Below, in pieces: positions 55,072 to 64,000 of a stretch of DNA of 64,000 nt. Made by a program: the position numbers and the translations under genes. Source of the stretch: DATBIO01 sp036556965 (GTDB lineage Bacteria > Acidobacteriota > Vicinamibacteria > Fen-336); assembly GCA_036556965.1 (NCBI GenBank), contig DATBIO010000241.1, positions 1 to 64,000 of the forward strand, in the 5' to 3' direction. Within the stretch, counting starts at the first letter, position 1, and every line of letters starts with the position of its first letter. The notes under the pieces are model-generated. The model was not told the origin of the DNA and ran no database searches. It saw only the letters and a list, made by a program, of their open reading frames with translations.

Positions 55072-56868
55072 ATGCGGGGCCCCCTCCTCCAGAGCGCGGC
55101 GCTGGCCGCGGCGGTGCTCGCGGGCAACCTCGTGGTGCTCACCCTGTTCCTGAACCCCGAGGCCACGCTGCGCCGTGACGGCCTCGGGCTCGCCCTCTGC
55201 CTCTTCCTGCCCTACCTGCTCGCGGGCACGGGCGCGCTGACCGCGGCGGCCCTGGCCGGCGACTGGGCCCTGGACGTGCGCGACGGCCGGCGCGGGCGCG
55301 TGCTGCCTGCGCACCCGTGGTTCGCGGCCCTGTGCTGCCTGGCCACGACGCTGGCCGCCCTGGTCTTCTGGTCGAACCTCTGGGCGTACGGCCACGCGCT
55401 GCCGCTGCCCGTGCTGCGGGGCCTGCTGGCCTCGACCTTCGTGCTGGCCGGCGCCGCGCTGGTCCTGCTCGTCCTCGGCCTGGACGCCGTGCTCTTCCCC
55501 CGCCACGGCCGCGGCGTGCCCACGGTGCTGGCCATCCTGGCCGCCGCCGCGGGCGTGATCGTGCCCCTGGCTCTGCGGCCGGACCCGGTGGCGGAACCGC
55601 GGCCGGTGCCCCTCAACATCACGACGCGGCCGCCCGCGCGGCGCGTGGTGCTGGTGGGGGTGGACGGCCTGGGCCCGGAGACGCTGCGGGAGGTGCTCGC
55701 CACCGGCTCGCCCACGGCCCTGGCCGCGCTGCTGAGCCGCGGCGCCAGCGGGCCCCTCTCCACGCTGCGCCCCACGGAAGGCCCGCCCCTGTGGGCCACC
55801 GTCTTCACGGGCAAGCTGCCGCGCCACCACGGCGTGAAGGGCTTCGTCAGCTACCGCCTGCGGCTGTCGCGGTCGAACTTCGACCTCCTCCCGAAGTGGG
55901 CGGGCATCGGCGCGCTGGAGCACGCGCGTCTGGTGACGCGGCGGGCGGCCATGCCCTCCACCGCCCGGCGCGGGCCCGCGCTCTGGAGCGCGCTGAACGC
56001 CTTCGGCATCTCCGCGGGGGCGGTGCGCTTCTGGGGCACGCACCCCGCGGAGCGCGTGCAGGGGTTCATGCTCACCCCGCACTTCCACACGACCTCGGGG
56101 GCGGCGCAGACCGCCGCCCTCCATCCCGCCAACCTGGCCTGGGAGGTGCGGGCGCGGCGGGTCACCCCCGCGGACGTGGACGCCGCGCTGGTGGGGGAGT
56201 TCCTCGACCCGGAGGGCGCCGGCGACCCCTGGCGCCAGGCCCTCGTCACCCCCGCCCTCGCCCCCGACCTCTCCTACCAGCGGGCCGCCGCCATGCTGCG
56301 CGAGGCGCACGACCCCGCCTTCTTCGGCTTCGCCTTCCACGGCCTGGACGCCGTGGGCCACGACTTCCTGCGCTTCGACCGGCCCGAGATGTTCGGCAAC
56401 GTGACGGCGGAGGAGCAGCGGCGCTACGGCCGCGTGCGCGACCGCTACCTGGCCTTCGTGGCGCGCTGGCTGGACGAGCAGGCGGACGCGCTGCGCGAGG
56501 GCGACGTGCTGCTCGTGGTCTCCACCTACGGCATGGAGCCCGTCCCCCTGTGGCGCCGCCTGCTCCTGCCCGGCGCGCGCCGCAGCGGCACGCACGAGGG
56601 CGCGCCCCCGGGGATGCTGGTGGCGGTGGGCGGCGGGATCCGCCCCGGGGCGCGCATCGAGGACGCCTCGCTCCTCGACCTCTGCCCCACCATCCTGTAC
56701 CTCATGGGCCTGCCCGTGGCCCGCGACATGGAGGGCCGCGTCCTCTCGGGCATGATCGAGGAGTCGCTGCTGCGCTCGCAGCCGGTGAGCTTCATCCCCA
56801 GCTACGCGAGCCTGGCCGTGACCCCGCCCGTGGCCGAGGACCTGCCCCCGCCGCCGGAAGAGCCGTGA
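55072..56868 (+). CDS. membrane-anchored alkaline phosphatase superfamily / phosphodiesterase-like protein
   Basis: A 598-residue protein: four or five spans in the first ~185 residues, then an extracytoplasmic type I phosphodiesterase/nucleotide pyrophosphatase domain. Metal-site motifs are VVLVGVDGLGPETL, PPLWATVFTGKLPRHHGVKG (nucleophile Thr in the usual S/T position), FHGLDAVGHDFLRF, VVSTYGMEP (where the family has D-H-G, here Y-G-M) and GTHEGAPPGM. The altered D-H-G segment leaves some doubt about activity. Substrate unknown; such proteins act on phosphoryl head groups or nucleotides. Stands alone. Confidence 0.82.
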   Translation: MRGPLLQSAALAAAVLAGNLVVLTLFLNPEATLRRDGLGLALCLFLPYLLAGTGALTAAALAGDWALDVRDGRRGRVLPAHPWFAALCCLATTLAALVFWSNLWAYGHALPLPVLRGLLASTFVLAGAALVLLVLGLDAVLFPRHGRGVPTVLAILAAAAGVIVPLALRPDPVAEPRPVPLNITTRPPARRVVLVGVDGLGPETLREVLATGSPTALAALLSRGASGPLSTLRPTEGPPLWATVFTGKLPRHHGVKGFVSYRLRLSRSNFDLLPKWAGIGALEHARLVTRRAAMPSTARRGPALWSALNAFGISAGAVRFWGTHPAERVQGFMLTPHFHTTSGAAQTAALHPANLAWEVRARRVTPADVDAALVGEFLDPEGAGDPWRQALVTPALAPDLSYQRAAAMLREAHDPAFFGFAFHGLDAVGHDFLRFDRPEMFGNVTAEEQRRYGRVRDRYLAFVARWLDEQADALREGDVLLVVSTYGMEPVPLWRRLLLPGARRSGTHEGAPPGMLVAVGGGIRPGARIEDASLLDLCPTILYLMGLPVARDMEGRVLSGMIEESLLRSQPVSFIPSYASLAVTPPVAEDLPPPPEEP

Positions 56869-56908
56869 GCTTGTTCCCGCCGCGCGCGGCGGAGTAGCAT
56901 CCCCGGAC

Positions 56909-57238
56909 TTGGCCACCCTGGACGATTTCCTCGCCCTGGACGTGCGCGTGGGCACGGTGGTGTCGGCGGAGATCGTGCCCGGGGCACGCACTCCCACCTT
57001 CGCCCTGAAGGTGGACCTGGGCGCGCTGGGGGTACGAACCGCGGGCGCCCCCATCAGCGACCTCTATCGCGTGGACGAGCTGGTGGGCCTGCAGGTGGTG
57101 GCGGTGGTGAACCTGCCGTCCGAGCGCATCGCGGGCATGGACTCGGAGGTGCTCGTGCTGGCCGCCGACAACGGGCGGGGCGAGCGCATCCTGCTCATGC
57201 CGGAGCGGCCGCTGCCCGACGGGGGCAAGGTGGCCTGA
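56909..57238 (+). CDS. csaA: CsaA-type tRNA-binding domain protein
   Basis: A 109-residue single-domain protein of the OB-fold tRNA-binding/CsaA family, proposed to act as a chaperone or in protein export. Family stretches are [19 protein letters not shown] and [20 protein letters not shown] followed by DSEVLVLA. The middle motif usually written SSAQIT is changed to TAGAPIS, so it is a divergent member. The start is TTG 56909. Its stop shares one base with the pyrR start (TGATG). Confidence 0.85.
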   Translation: MATLDDFLALDVRVGTVVSAEIVPGARTPTFALKVDLGALGVRTAGAPISDLYRVDELVGLQVVAVVNLPSERIAGMDSEVLVLAADNGRGERILLMPERPLPDGGKVA

Positions 57239-57855
57239 TGGGCCAGCCGCCGGGCTACCGCGTGCGCCAGGAGCTGATGGACGCCGACCGCGTCTCGCGC
57301 ACCCTGGCCCGCATGGCGCACGAGGTGATGGAGAGGCACCCCCAGGCCGGGGCCACCGTGCTGGTGGGGGTGCAGACGCGCGGGGTGCCCCTGGCCCGCC
57401 GCCTGGCCGCCATCATCAAGCACGCACGCGGCACCGCGCCCGCGGTGGGCAGCCTCGACATCACGCTCTACCGCGACGACCTCACCACCATCGCCGCCCA
57501 CCCCGTGCTGAAGGGCACGCAGATCCCGGTCTCCATCGACGGTCGGGCGGTGGTGCTGGTGGACGACGTCCTCTTCACGGGCCGCACCGCGCGCGCCGCC
57601 CTGGACGAGCTCATCGACTTCGGCCGGCCCGCGCGCATCGCCCTGGCCGTGCTGGTGGACCGCGGGCACCGCGAGCTGCCCATCCGGGCGGACTACGTGG
57701 GCAAGGCCGTCACCACCGCGCGCGCGGAGATCGTGCAGGTCATGCTCCGCGAGGAGGACGGCGAGGACCGCGTGCTGCTGCTGGAGCCGGCCGAGGCCGC
57801 GCCCGCGCGTCCCCCCGCGCGCGCGAGGAAGGCGAAGGGCGGGCGCCGGAAGTGA
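57238..57855 (+). CDS. pyrR: PyrR bifunctional regulator / uracil phosphoribosyltransferase
   Basis: A 205-residue phosphoribosyltransferase-fold protein. The PRPP loop is [35 protein letters not shown] and [16 protein letters not shown] are further PyrR signatures. In other bacteria PyrR binds pyr mRNA with UMP and attenuates the operon. The family length is about 180; here a ~25-residue basic tail ([16 protein letters not shown]) is added. It is followed by pyrB (GTGA overlap) and pyrC. Confidence 0.93.
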   Translation: MGQPPGYRVRQELMDADRVSRTLARMAHEVMERHPQAGATVLVGVQTRGVPLARRLAAIIKHARGTAPAVGSLDITLYRDDLTTIAAHPVLKGTQIPVSIDGRAVVLVDDVLFTGRTARAALDELIDFGRPARIALAVLVDRGHRELPIRADYVGKAVTTARAEIVQVMLREEDGEDRVLLLEPAEAAPARPPARARKAKGGRRK

Positions 57856-58784
57856 GCGCCTTCGCCCACCGCCACCTGCTCGGCATCGAGCCGCTGAGCG
57901 AGGCCGACATCGTGGCCATCCTGGACTCCGCCCAGGGCCTGCGCGAGGTGCTGGACCGCCCCATCAAGAAGGTGCCCGCCCTGCGCGGGAAGACGGTGGT
58001 CAACCTGTTCTACGAGGCCTCCACGCGCACGCGCGCCTCCTTCGAGGTGGCGGAGAAGATCCTCTCCGCGGACACCCTCTCCATCGCCACCGCCGCCTCC
58101 AGCGTGCAGAAGGGGGAGACGCTGCTCGACACCGTCCGCAACCTGGAGGCCATGAACCCCGACCTCATCGTCATCCGCCACGCCTCCTCCGGCGCCCCCC
58201 ACTTCCTGGCCCGGCACTGCCGCTCTTCGATCGTCAACGCCGGCGACGGCGCGCACGAGCACCCCACCCAGGCCCTGCTCGACGCGCTGACCCTGCGCCA
58301 GCGCAAGGGCCGCCTCAAGGGCCTGCGCGTGGCCATCGTGGGCGACCTCATGCACAGCCGCGTGGCCCGCTCCAACGTCTGGCTCCTGACCAAGATGGGG
58401 GCGGAGGTCGTGCTCTGCGCCCCGCCCACGCTGGTGCCCCCGGGCCTCGAGGCCCTGGCCCCCGTCACGCACCGCATCGAGGAGGCGGTGGAGGGCGCGG
58501 ACGCGGTGATGATGCTGCGCCTGCAGATGGAGCGCATGACGGGCGGGTACTTCCCCTCCACCCGCGAGTACCACCAGCGCTTCGGCCTCACCGAGGAGCG
58601 CGTGCGCCGCGCGCGCAAGGACGTGCTGATCATGCACCCGGGCCCCATGAACCGCGGGGTGGAGATCGCCAGCGAGGTGGCGGACGGGCCGTACTCCGTG
58701 ATCCTGGACCAGGTGACCAACGGCGTCGCCGTGCGCATGGCCGTGCTCTATCTCTTGCTGGGCCCGGCGGAGGTGGCGGCATGA
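57852..58784 (+). CDS. pyrB: aspartate carbamoyltransferase catalytic subunit
   Basis: Condenses carbamoyl phosphate with aspartate; 310 residues. Carbamoyl phosphate site [33 protein letters not shown], and the aspartate loop [17 protein letters not shown]-terminal [11 protein letters not shown] is also diagnostic. GTG 57852 overlaps the pyrR stop. No pyrI regulatory subunit is nearby. The last eight codons (LGPAEVAA) are duplicated 161 bases downstream. Confidence 0.96.
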   Translation: MSAFAHRHLLGIEPLSEADIVAILDSAQGLREVLDRPIKKVPALRGKTVVNLFYEASTRTRASFEVAEKILSADTLSIATAASSVQKGETLLDTVRNLEAMNPDLIVIRHASSGAPHFLARHCRSSIVNAGDGAHEHPTQALLDALTLRQRKGRLKGLRVAIVGDLMHSRVARSNVWLLTKMGAEVVLCAPPTLVPPGLEALAPVTHRIEEAVEGADAVMMLRLQMERMTGGYFPSTREYHQRFGLTEERVRRARKDVLIMHPGPMNRGVEIASEVADGPYSVILDQVTNGVAVRMAVLYLLLGPAEVAA

Positions 58785-58945
58785 CGGCCTTCGCGGCGGC
58801 ATGGGTCGTTCGCGGGCACCGGACCTGCGTCACCAAGAAGGGGGGACGCTGCGCCGCGCCCCCCCTTCGACCCCCCCGCGCTCGCGTCGGGAGTGGATCC
58901 CGCCGCGCGCGCCGCCGGCTGGGCCCGGCGGAGGTGGCGGCATGA
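58757..58945 (+). repeat. 28-base direct repeat flanking a palindrome between pyrB and pyrC
   Basis: Two identical 28-base copies (58757-58784 and 58918-58945) that contain the last codons and stop of pyrB. Between them lie 133 bases with a 9-pair hairpin, GAAGGGGGG (58837-58845) and CCCCCCTTC (58860-58868). A small frame (58781-58945, 54 codons) starts in ATGA on the pyrB stop and ends with the same LGPAEVAA; a 12-codon frame then bridges to the pyrC start. This looks like insertion or duplication of a palindromic element that kept reading frames open across the operon. Confidence 0.75.
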
Positions 58946-58976
58946 GGGCCGGCGTGCCGTACGCTGAGGAAGCGGC

Positions 58977-60272
<1,296 letters not shown>

Positions 60273-60277
60273 GCGCC

Positions 60278-61594
60278 GTGGACGCCGTCCGCGAGTACCA
60301 CGACCTCCTCTTCGCGGCGGACGCGCGGGCGGAGGCGGAGGCGCTGGCGGAGGGCTTCCGGCAGGCGGGCATCCTCTTCGACGGGGCCCCCATGCCCAGC
60401 TTCCTGCGCCCGCACTTCGTGACCCGTGCGGAGTGGAACGCGCTGCGCGGGGACGGCGTGCGCCTGCTGGAGCTGGCGGCGCGCGTGGCCCGCCGCGCCT
60501 TCGGCGGCGACGCGCGCAAGCTGTGCGCGTGGCTGGGCACGCCGCCGGAGCAGGCGGAGTGGGTCGCGGTGGACCCCGGCGAGCCCGACGTCGTGCTCTC
60601 CCGCCTGGACGCCTTCCTCACCCCGCAGGGCCCGCGCTACATCGAGATCAACAGCGACGCCCCCGCCGGCTTCGGCTACGGCGACGCCATGGCCGAGGTC
60701 TTCCGCACCCTGCCCACGTTCCAGAGGTTCGCCAGGACCCACACCCTCCACTACGCGCCCTGCGCCGACGCGCTCATCGACGCGGTGCGCGCGGCCACGG
60801 ACAGCCGCTCGCCGACGGTGGCCATCGTGGACTGGCACGAGGTCAAGACGCGCCCGGACCAGGAGATCCTCCGCGAGCGCTTCGAGGGCAAGGGCCTGCG
60901 CTGCCGGCTGGCCGACCCGCGGGAGGCGGCCATCGTGGGCGGGCGCCTGCTCTTCGAAGGCGCGCACGTGGACGTCGTCTACCGCCGCGTGCTGCTCACG
61001 GAGCTCGTGGAGCGCGCGCCCGAGGTGGCGACCTTCCTGGCCGCGTACCGCTGGGGCCTGGCCGCCTTCGTCAACTCCTTCCGCTGCCACCTCTCCGAGG
61101 ACAAGGCCTTCCTGGCCTTCCTCACCGACGAGGCCTTCGCCTCGCTGCTCACCGCCGACGAGCGCGCCTTCGTGGCGCGCGTGGTGCCGTGGACGCGCAA
61201 GGTCGAGGAGCGCGCCACCGACCACGCGGGGGAGAAGGTGGACCTGCTGCCCTGGGTCGTGCGCCACCGCGAGGAGCTGGTGCTCAAGCCGGCGCACGAC
61301 TACGGAGGCCGGTCGGTGTTCATCGGCGAGGAGACCGAGCCGGCGGCATGGGAGGCGGCGGTGAACGCCGCCGTGAGCGGGAGCTGGGTGGTGCAGGAGC
61401 GCGTGCCCATCTCGCGCGAGCCGTTCCCCGTCGTCCGCGACGACGGGCGGCTCACGCTGGAGGAGCTGTACCTGAACGCCAACCCGTTCTACGTGCGGGG
61501 CGGGGAGACGGGCGGCGTGACCCGCGTCTCGCGGCGGGCCGTCATCAACGTCAGCGCGGGCGGGGGCGGGGTGCCGACCTTCGTGGTGGAGTGA
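60278..61594 (+). CDS. ATP-grasp / circularly permuted ATP-grasp-like protein
   Basis: A 438-residue protein. The C-terminal half carries an ATP-grasp nucleotide site (RHREELVLKPAHDYGGRSVF, VVQERVPISREPFPVV, YLNANPFYVRGG) and the N-terminal half has PRYIEINSDAPAGFGYGDAM, as in circularly permuted ATP-grasp and glutathionylspermidine synthase-like ligases. It probably makes an amide or peptide bond on an unknown substrate. GTG 60278 is the conventional start; CTG 60269 in the same frame overlaps the pyrC stop as CTGA. It ends the pyr block. Confidence 0.82.
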   Translation: MDAVREYHDLLFAADARAEAEALAEGFRQAGILFDGAPMPSFLRPHFVTRAEWNALRGDGVRLLELAARVARRAFGGDARKLCAWLGTPPEQAEWVAVDPGEPDVVLSRLDAFLTPQGPRYIEINSDAPAGFGYGDAMAEVFRTLPTFQRFARTHTLHYAPCADALIDAVRAATDSRSPTVAIVDWHEVKTRPDQEILRERFEGKGLRCRLADPREAAIVGGRLLFEGAHVDVVYRRVLLTELVERAPEVATFLAAYRWGLAAFVNSFRCHLSEDKAFLAFLTDEAFASLLTADERAFVARVVPWTRKVEERATDHAGEKVDLLPWVVRHREELVLKPAHDYGGRSVFIGEETEPAAWEAAVNAAVSGSWVVQERVPISREPFPVVRDDGRLTLEELYLNANPFYVRGGETGGVTRVSRRAVINVSAGGGGVPTFVVE

Positions 61595-61732
61595 CAGGCC
61601 CGCCCGGCTGTCCGGTGCTGTGAGGACAGGTCTAGGACGAAGCCAGCAGTGGCTATAGCCGTAGCCAGGTTATCTGGATCACCAGGGCACGAACTGGGGA
61701 CGCCCCATGTCATAAGGCGCCTTGAAAACCTC

Positions 61733-61762
61733 TTGACAGTACTGGAGTCGCTCACCTAGGAT
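61733..61762 (+). promoter_or_regulatory. sigma-70-type promoter of the secreted multi-domain protein
   Basis: TTGACA (61733-61738), an 18-base spacer and TAGGAT (61757-61762). The leader to the TTG start would be about 97 bases. The 271-base gap (61595-61865) holds this promoter and no gene that I can see; no known riboswitch shape was recognised. Confidence 0.55.
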
Positions 61763-61865
61763 CCGCGTCCTCGCCCCGCTCTCCCCGGGGTGTTCAGGCG
61801 TCGCACGTAACCAGTTAACACGACGTCCTGGGTGTCCACGGCCTTTCCACGAGGGCGGGGGACTC

Positions 61866-64000
61866 TTGCGACTGAGAGCGCGGCGTTGGGGAGCAGGGAT
61901 CCGAGCCACGAGCCGGCTCCTGCTCGTGGTGTTTGGCCTCGACGGCGCGGCCCTCGCGCACGTGCGGCCGCTCCTGCTGCACCCCGGGCCGAACGCGGAG
62001 CCGTCGTCCTCCTCGGGCGATGCCTGCCTCGAGGCCCTCGCCGCGGGCCGGGTGCCGGATGCGTCGGTGGACCGCGACGTGCTCTGGCCTCCGAACCACG
62101 CGTTGGTGGACGTGGGCCTCGAGGTGCGGCTCGGCGCCTGCTCCTCGCTGGCGTCGGTCGGCCTGGCCGTCTGGAGCGACGAGCCGCAGGACGGAAACGG
62201 AGACGGCAGCACCGCCGTGGATGCCCACCTCGATCCGCCGCGGCTCTTCCTGCGGCGCGAGCGGCAGGGCCCCGCCGACGGCCGTGTCTACCTGTTGATC
62301 GCCACGGCCGCGCGCGGGGGCACGGCCTCCACGGACTGCGAGACGGTGGTCGTGCCGCACAGCCAGAGCCGCGCGGCGAAGCGCTCGGTGCAGGCGCAGG
62401 CGGAAGCGGCGGAGCAGTACTGCGAGAGCGGCAACGCGGCGCCGCCGGGCTTCCACCGGCTCGCCGAGGGTTTCCTCGTCCGCGCCAACGAGCCGCCCCT
62501 CGTGGACGCCGGCCCCGACCTCGCCATCGAGCCGGGCACGAGCGCGGCCCTCGACGGCACCGTCACCGACGACGGCCTGCCCGCCGGCTCCGAGCTCGAC
62601 GTCTCTTGGTCGAAGGTCAGCGGCCCGGGGACGGTCACCTTCTCGTCGCCGCACTCTCCGGACACGTCGGCAGCCTTCTCGGAGACCGGCACTTACGTGC
62701 TGCGGCTCCTGGCCCGCGAGGTCCTGGAGTGCGAAGACGGCCAGGGGCACGGCCACCACGGCCATCACCGCCATCGCGACCACGGCTGCGACGACGACTG
62801 CGACGAGCCGCGCTTCGGACTCTCCGGCCACGACGAAGTCTCGGTGGTCGTCTCCGCCGCCAACGCGGCACCGAGCGTCAGCGCGGGGCCGGACCTCACG
62901 CTGACCCTCCCGACCCAGGCCGTGGCGCTCCAAGGCAGCGCGACCGACGACGGGCGCCCCTCGGGCACCTTGACCGTGGGCTGGACTGTGATCGCCGGGC
63001 CGGGTGCCGTTGCCTTCGATCCTCCGGGCGTGGCCGCGCCCGTGGCCACCTTCGACGCGGTGGGCGCGTACCGGCTCAGGCTGGCGGCGAGCGATGGCCA
63101 GCTGTCGGCCTTCGACGACGTGACGGTGACCTTGAACCCGGAGGCGCTGCCCGTGCTGGCCGTGGCGGATGCGGACACCACGGAGGGCCACGAGGCCGTC
63201 ACCGGGGCCGTGGTGGAGATGACGCTGTCCAAGCCGTGGCCGCGCCCGGTTTCCGTCGACTACACGACGGCGGACGGGTCGGCCACGGCGGGCTGCGACT
63301 ACCGCTCCCGCTTCGGCAGGCTGACCCTTCCCGCCGGGGAGACGCGCGCCACGGTGCTCGTGCCGGTGGTGGGCGAGGTGGTGCCCGAGGCCGACGAGAC
63401 CGTCCTGCTGCGCGTCGGCAACGCGTCCGAGGCGACGCTGGCGCGCGACGAGGCGGTCCTCACGCTGGTCAACGACGATGCCGCCAACGCGGAGCCGCCC
63501 GCGCTGACGGCGCGTGCTCCCGCGGACGGCACCACCGGGGCCGCGGTGCCCACGCTCCTCTCCTGGTCGGCGAGCGACCCCGATCCCGGCGCCACCCTCC
63601 GCCACGACGTCTACCTGGGCACGACCTTCGGCACCACCGGTCAGGGCTGGCAGGCCGTCTGTCCGGCGACTCCGGGTCCGCCGTCCCGGTCCGGGGCCGT
63701 TTCCGCCTACGACGAGGCCGGCGACCGGCTGATGGTGTTCGGCGGACGCGGCGAAGAGTCCGCGGGGGTGGTCTGGGTGCTCGCGCATGCCACCGCTGCC
63801 GGCGGAGTGCCGCGCTGGCTCACCGTCGAGACGGCGGATGGCCCCGGCGCCCTGGACGGCGCCACCGGCGCCTACGACCCCGGCACCAACCGGCTCATCG
63901 TTCACGGCGGATGTGTCGGTGCCTGCAGTCGTCCCGAGGAGGCCACCTGGATCCTGACCAACGCCAGCGGCCTCGGCGGGCCCTCGGAGTGGATCCGCCT
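61866..64000 (+). CDS. large secreted protein with Ig/PKD-like, Calx-beta and Kelch-like domains, 3' end outside the window
   Basis: An open frame to the right edge (over 710 residues). TTG 61866 is preceded by GAGGGCGGGGGA and gives a signal peptide (SRLLLVVFGLDGAALA). A Cys-containing N-terminal domain is followed by two PKD/K319L-like domains (VDAGPDLAIEPGTSAALDG; VSAGPDLTLTLPTQAVALQG), a Calx-beta domain (SVDYTTADGSATAG, EADETVLLRVGNA), a fibronectin-like linker, and Kelch-like strands (AYDEAGDRLMVFGGRG; AYDPGTNRLIVHGG). A His/Asp/Cys-rich loop (GHGHHGHHRHRDHGCDDDCD) interrupts the first PKD domain. Likely surface or adhesive; function unproven. Confidence 0.8.
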   Translation, partial: MRLRARRWGAGIRATSRLLLVVFGLDGAALAHVRPLLLHPGPNAEPSSSSGDACLEALAAGRVPDASVDRDVLWPPNHALVDVGLEVRLGACSSLASVGLAVWSDEPQDGNGDGSTAVDAHLDPPRLFLRRERQGPADGRVYLLIATAARGGTASTDCETVVVPHSQSRAAKRSVQAQAEAAEQYCESGNAAPPGFHRLAEGFLVRANEPPLVDAGPDLAIEPGTSAALDGTVTDDGLPAGSELDVSWSKVSGPGTVTFSSPHSPDTSAAFSETGTYVLRLLAREVLECEDGQGHGHHGHHRHRDHGCDDDCDEPRFGLSGHDEVSVVVSAANAAPSVSAGPDLTLTLPTQAVALQGSATDDGRPSGTLTVGWTVIAGPGAVAFDPPGVAAPVATFDAVGAYRLRLAASDGQLSAFDDVTVTLNPEALPVLAVADADTTEGHEAVTGAVVEMTLSKPWPRPVSVDYTTADGSATAGCDYRSRFGRLTLPAGETRATVLVPVVGEVVPEADETVLLRVGNASEATLARDEAVLTLVNDDAANAEPPALTARAPADGTTGAAVPTLLSWSASDPDPGATLRHDVYLGTTFGTTGQGWQAVCPATPGPPSRSGAVSAYDEAGDRLMVFGGRGEESAGVVWVLAHATAAGGVPRWLTVETADGPGALDGATGAYDPGTNRLIVHGGCVGACSRPEEATWILTNASGLGGPSEWIR

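Noticed and set aside
61595..61865. tRNA or small RNA in the gap before the secreted protein
   Set aside because: No cloverleaf or TPsiC-like sequence could be found; the gap contains a promoter and a leader of about 97 bases.

Overview
The window is very GC-rich, gene-dense bacterial chromosomal DNA with strong G/C third-position bias, many 1-4 bp gene overlaps and no gene-free stretch over 300 bases. The gene mix (B12-dependent ribonucleotide reductase, PASTA-less Ser/Thr kinase with a membrane anchor, GYF-domain membrane protein, cytochrome c-FTR1 fusion, secreted Calx-beta/Kelch protein, PTPS-related membrane protein with TPR) fits a free-living, probably aerobic Acidobacteriota-like organism. 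A myxobacterial-type lineage cannot be excluded; the taxonomic call is inference. I see no tRNA, rRNA, CRISPR array, insertion sequence or prophage.

Layout. 0-7.4 kb: tryptophan dioxygenase, a minus-strand ECF sigma / anti-sigma / DUF4097 operon, a secreted formamidase-creatininase fusion, a GcvT-like protein, a PAP2 phosphatase. 7.4-16.1 kb: a very large hybrid histidine kinase, a GNAT protein, and nrdJ behind two NrdR boxes and a good promoter, followed by two small unknown genes. 16.1-24 kb (minus): a FadL-type porin gene and a sulfate-assimilation cassette reading leader peptide, attenuator-like hairpin, CysH-Sat-CysC triple fusion, precorrin-2 dehydrogenase, SUMT, siroheme sulfite reductase. 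Together these genes take sulfate to sulfide and make the siroheme needed for the last step. 24-29.3 kb: nicotinamidase, DUF1206, and two ABC ATPase/permease pairs in one operon. 29.3-38.2 kb: GYF protein, unknown secreted proteins, a porin, a three-gene glycosyltransferase operon, a GAF-Fis regulator with two membrane proteins, an ACT protein. 38.2-49.5 kb: folE with an unusual radical SAM/SPASM gene, Ser/Thr kinase, a MrfA-type helicase and MrfB-type nuclease with a metallo-hydrolase gene between them, and a large membrane protein. 49.5-61.6 kb: glutaredoxin and a Fur-box-bearing cytochrome c/FTR1 gene, then pyrimidine synthesis in two blocks (pyrK-pyrD-pyrF on minus; pyrR-pyrB-pyrC on plus) around a nucleotidyltransferase pair, a phosphodiesterase and csaA. 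61.6-64 kb: the start of a large secreted multi-domain protein that runs off the window.

The most notable observations are: (1) a 47-codon ORF with a Cys-Cys-Cys run followed by a terminator-like hairpin just upstream of the sulfate-assimilation fusion gene, which looks like cysteine-responsive attenuation; (2) the in-frame APS reductase-ATP sulfurylase-APS kinase fusion; (3) several genes whose only sensible start is CTG inside a CTGA stop/start overlap, two with good Shine-Dalgarno sequences; (4) a formamidase-creatininase fusion; (5) a Fur-like palindrome over the start codon of an iron-permease gene; (6) a MrfA / PqqB-like / MrfB operon.
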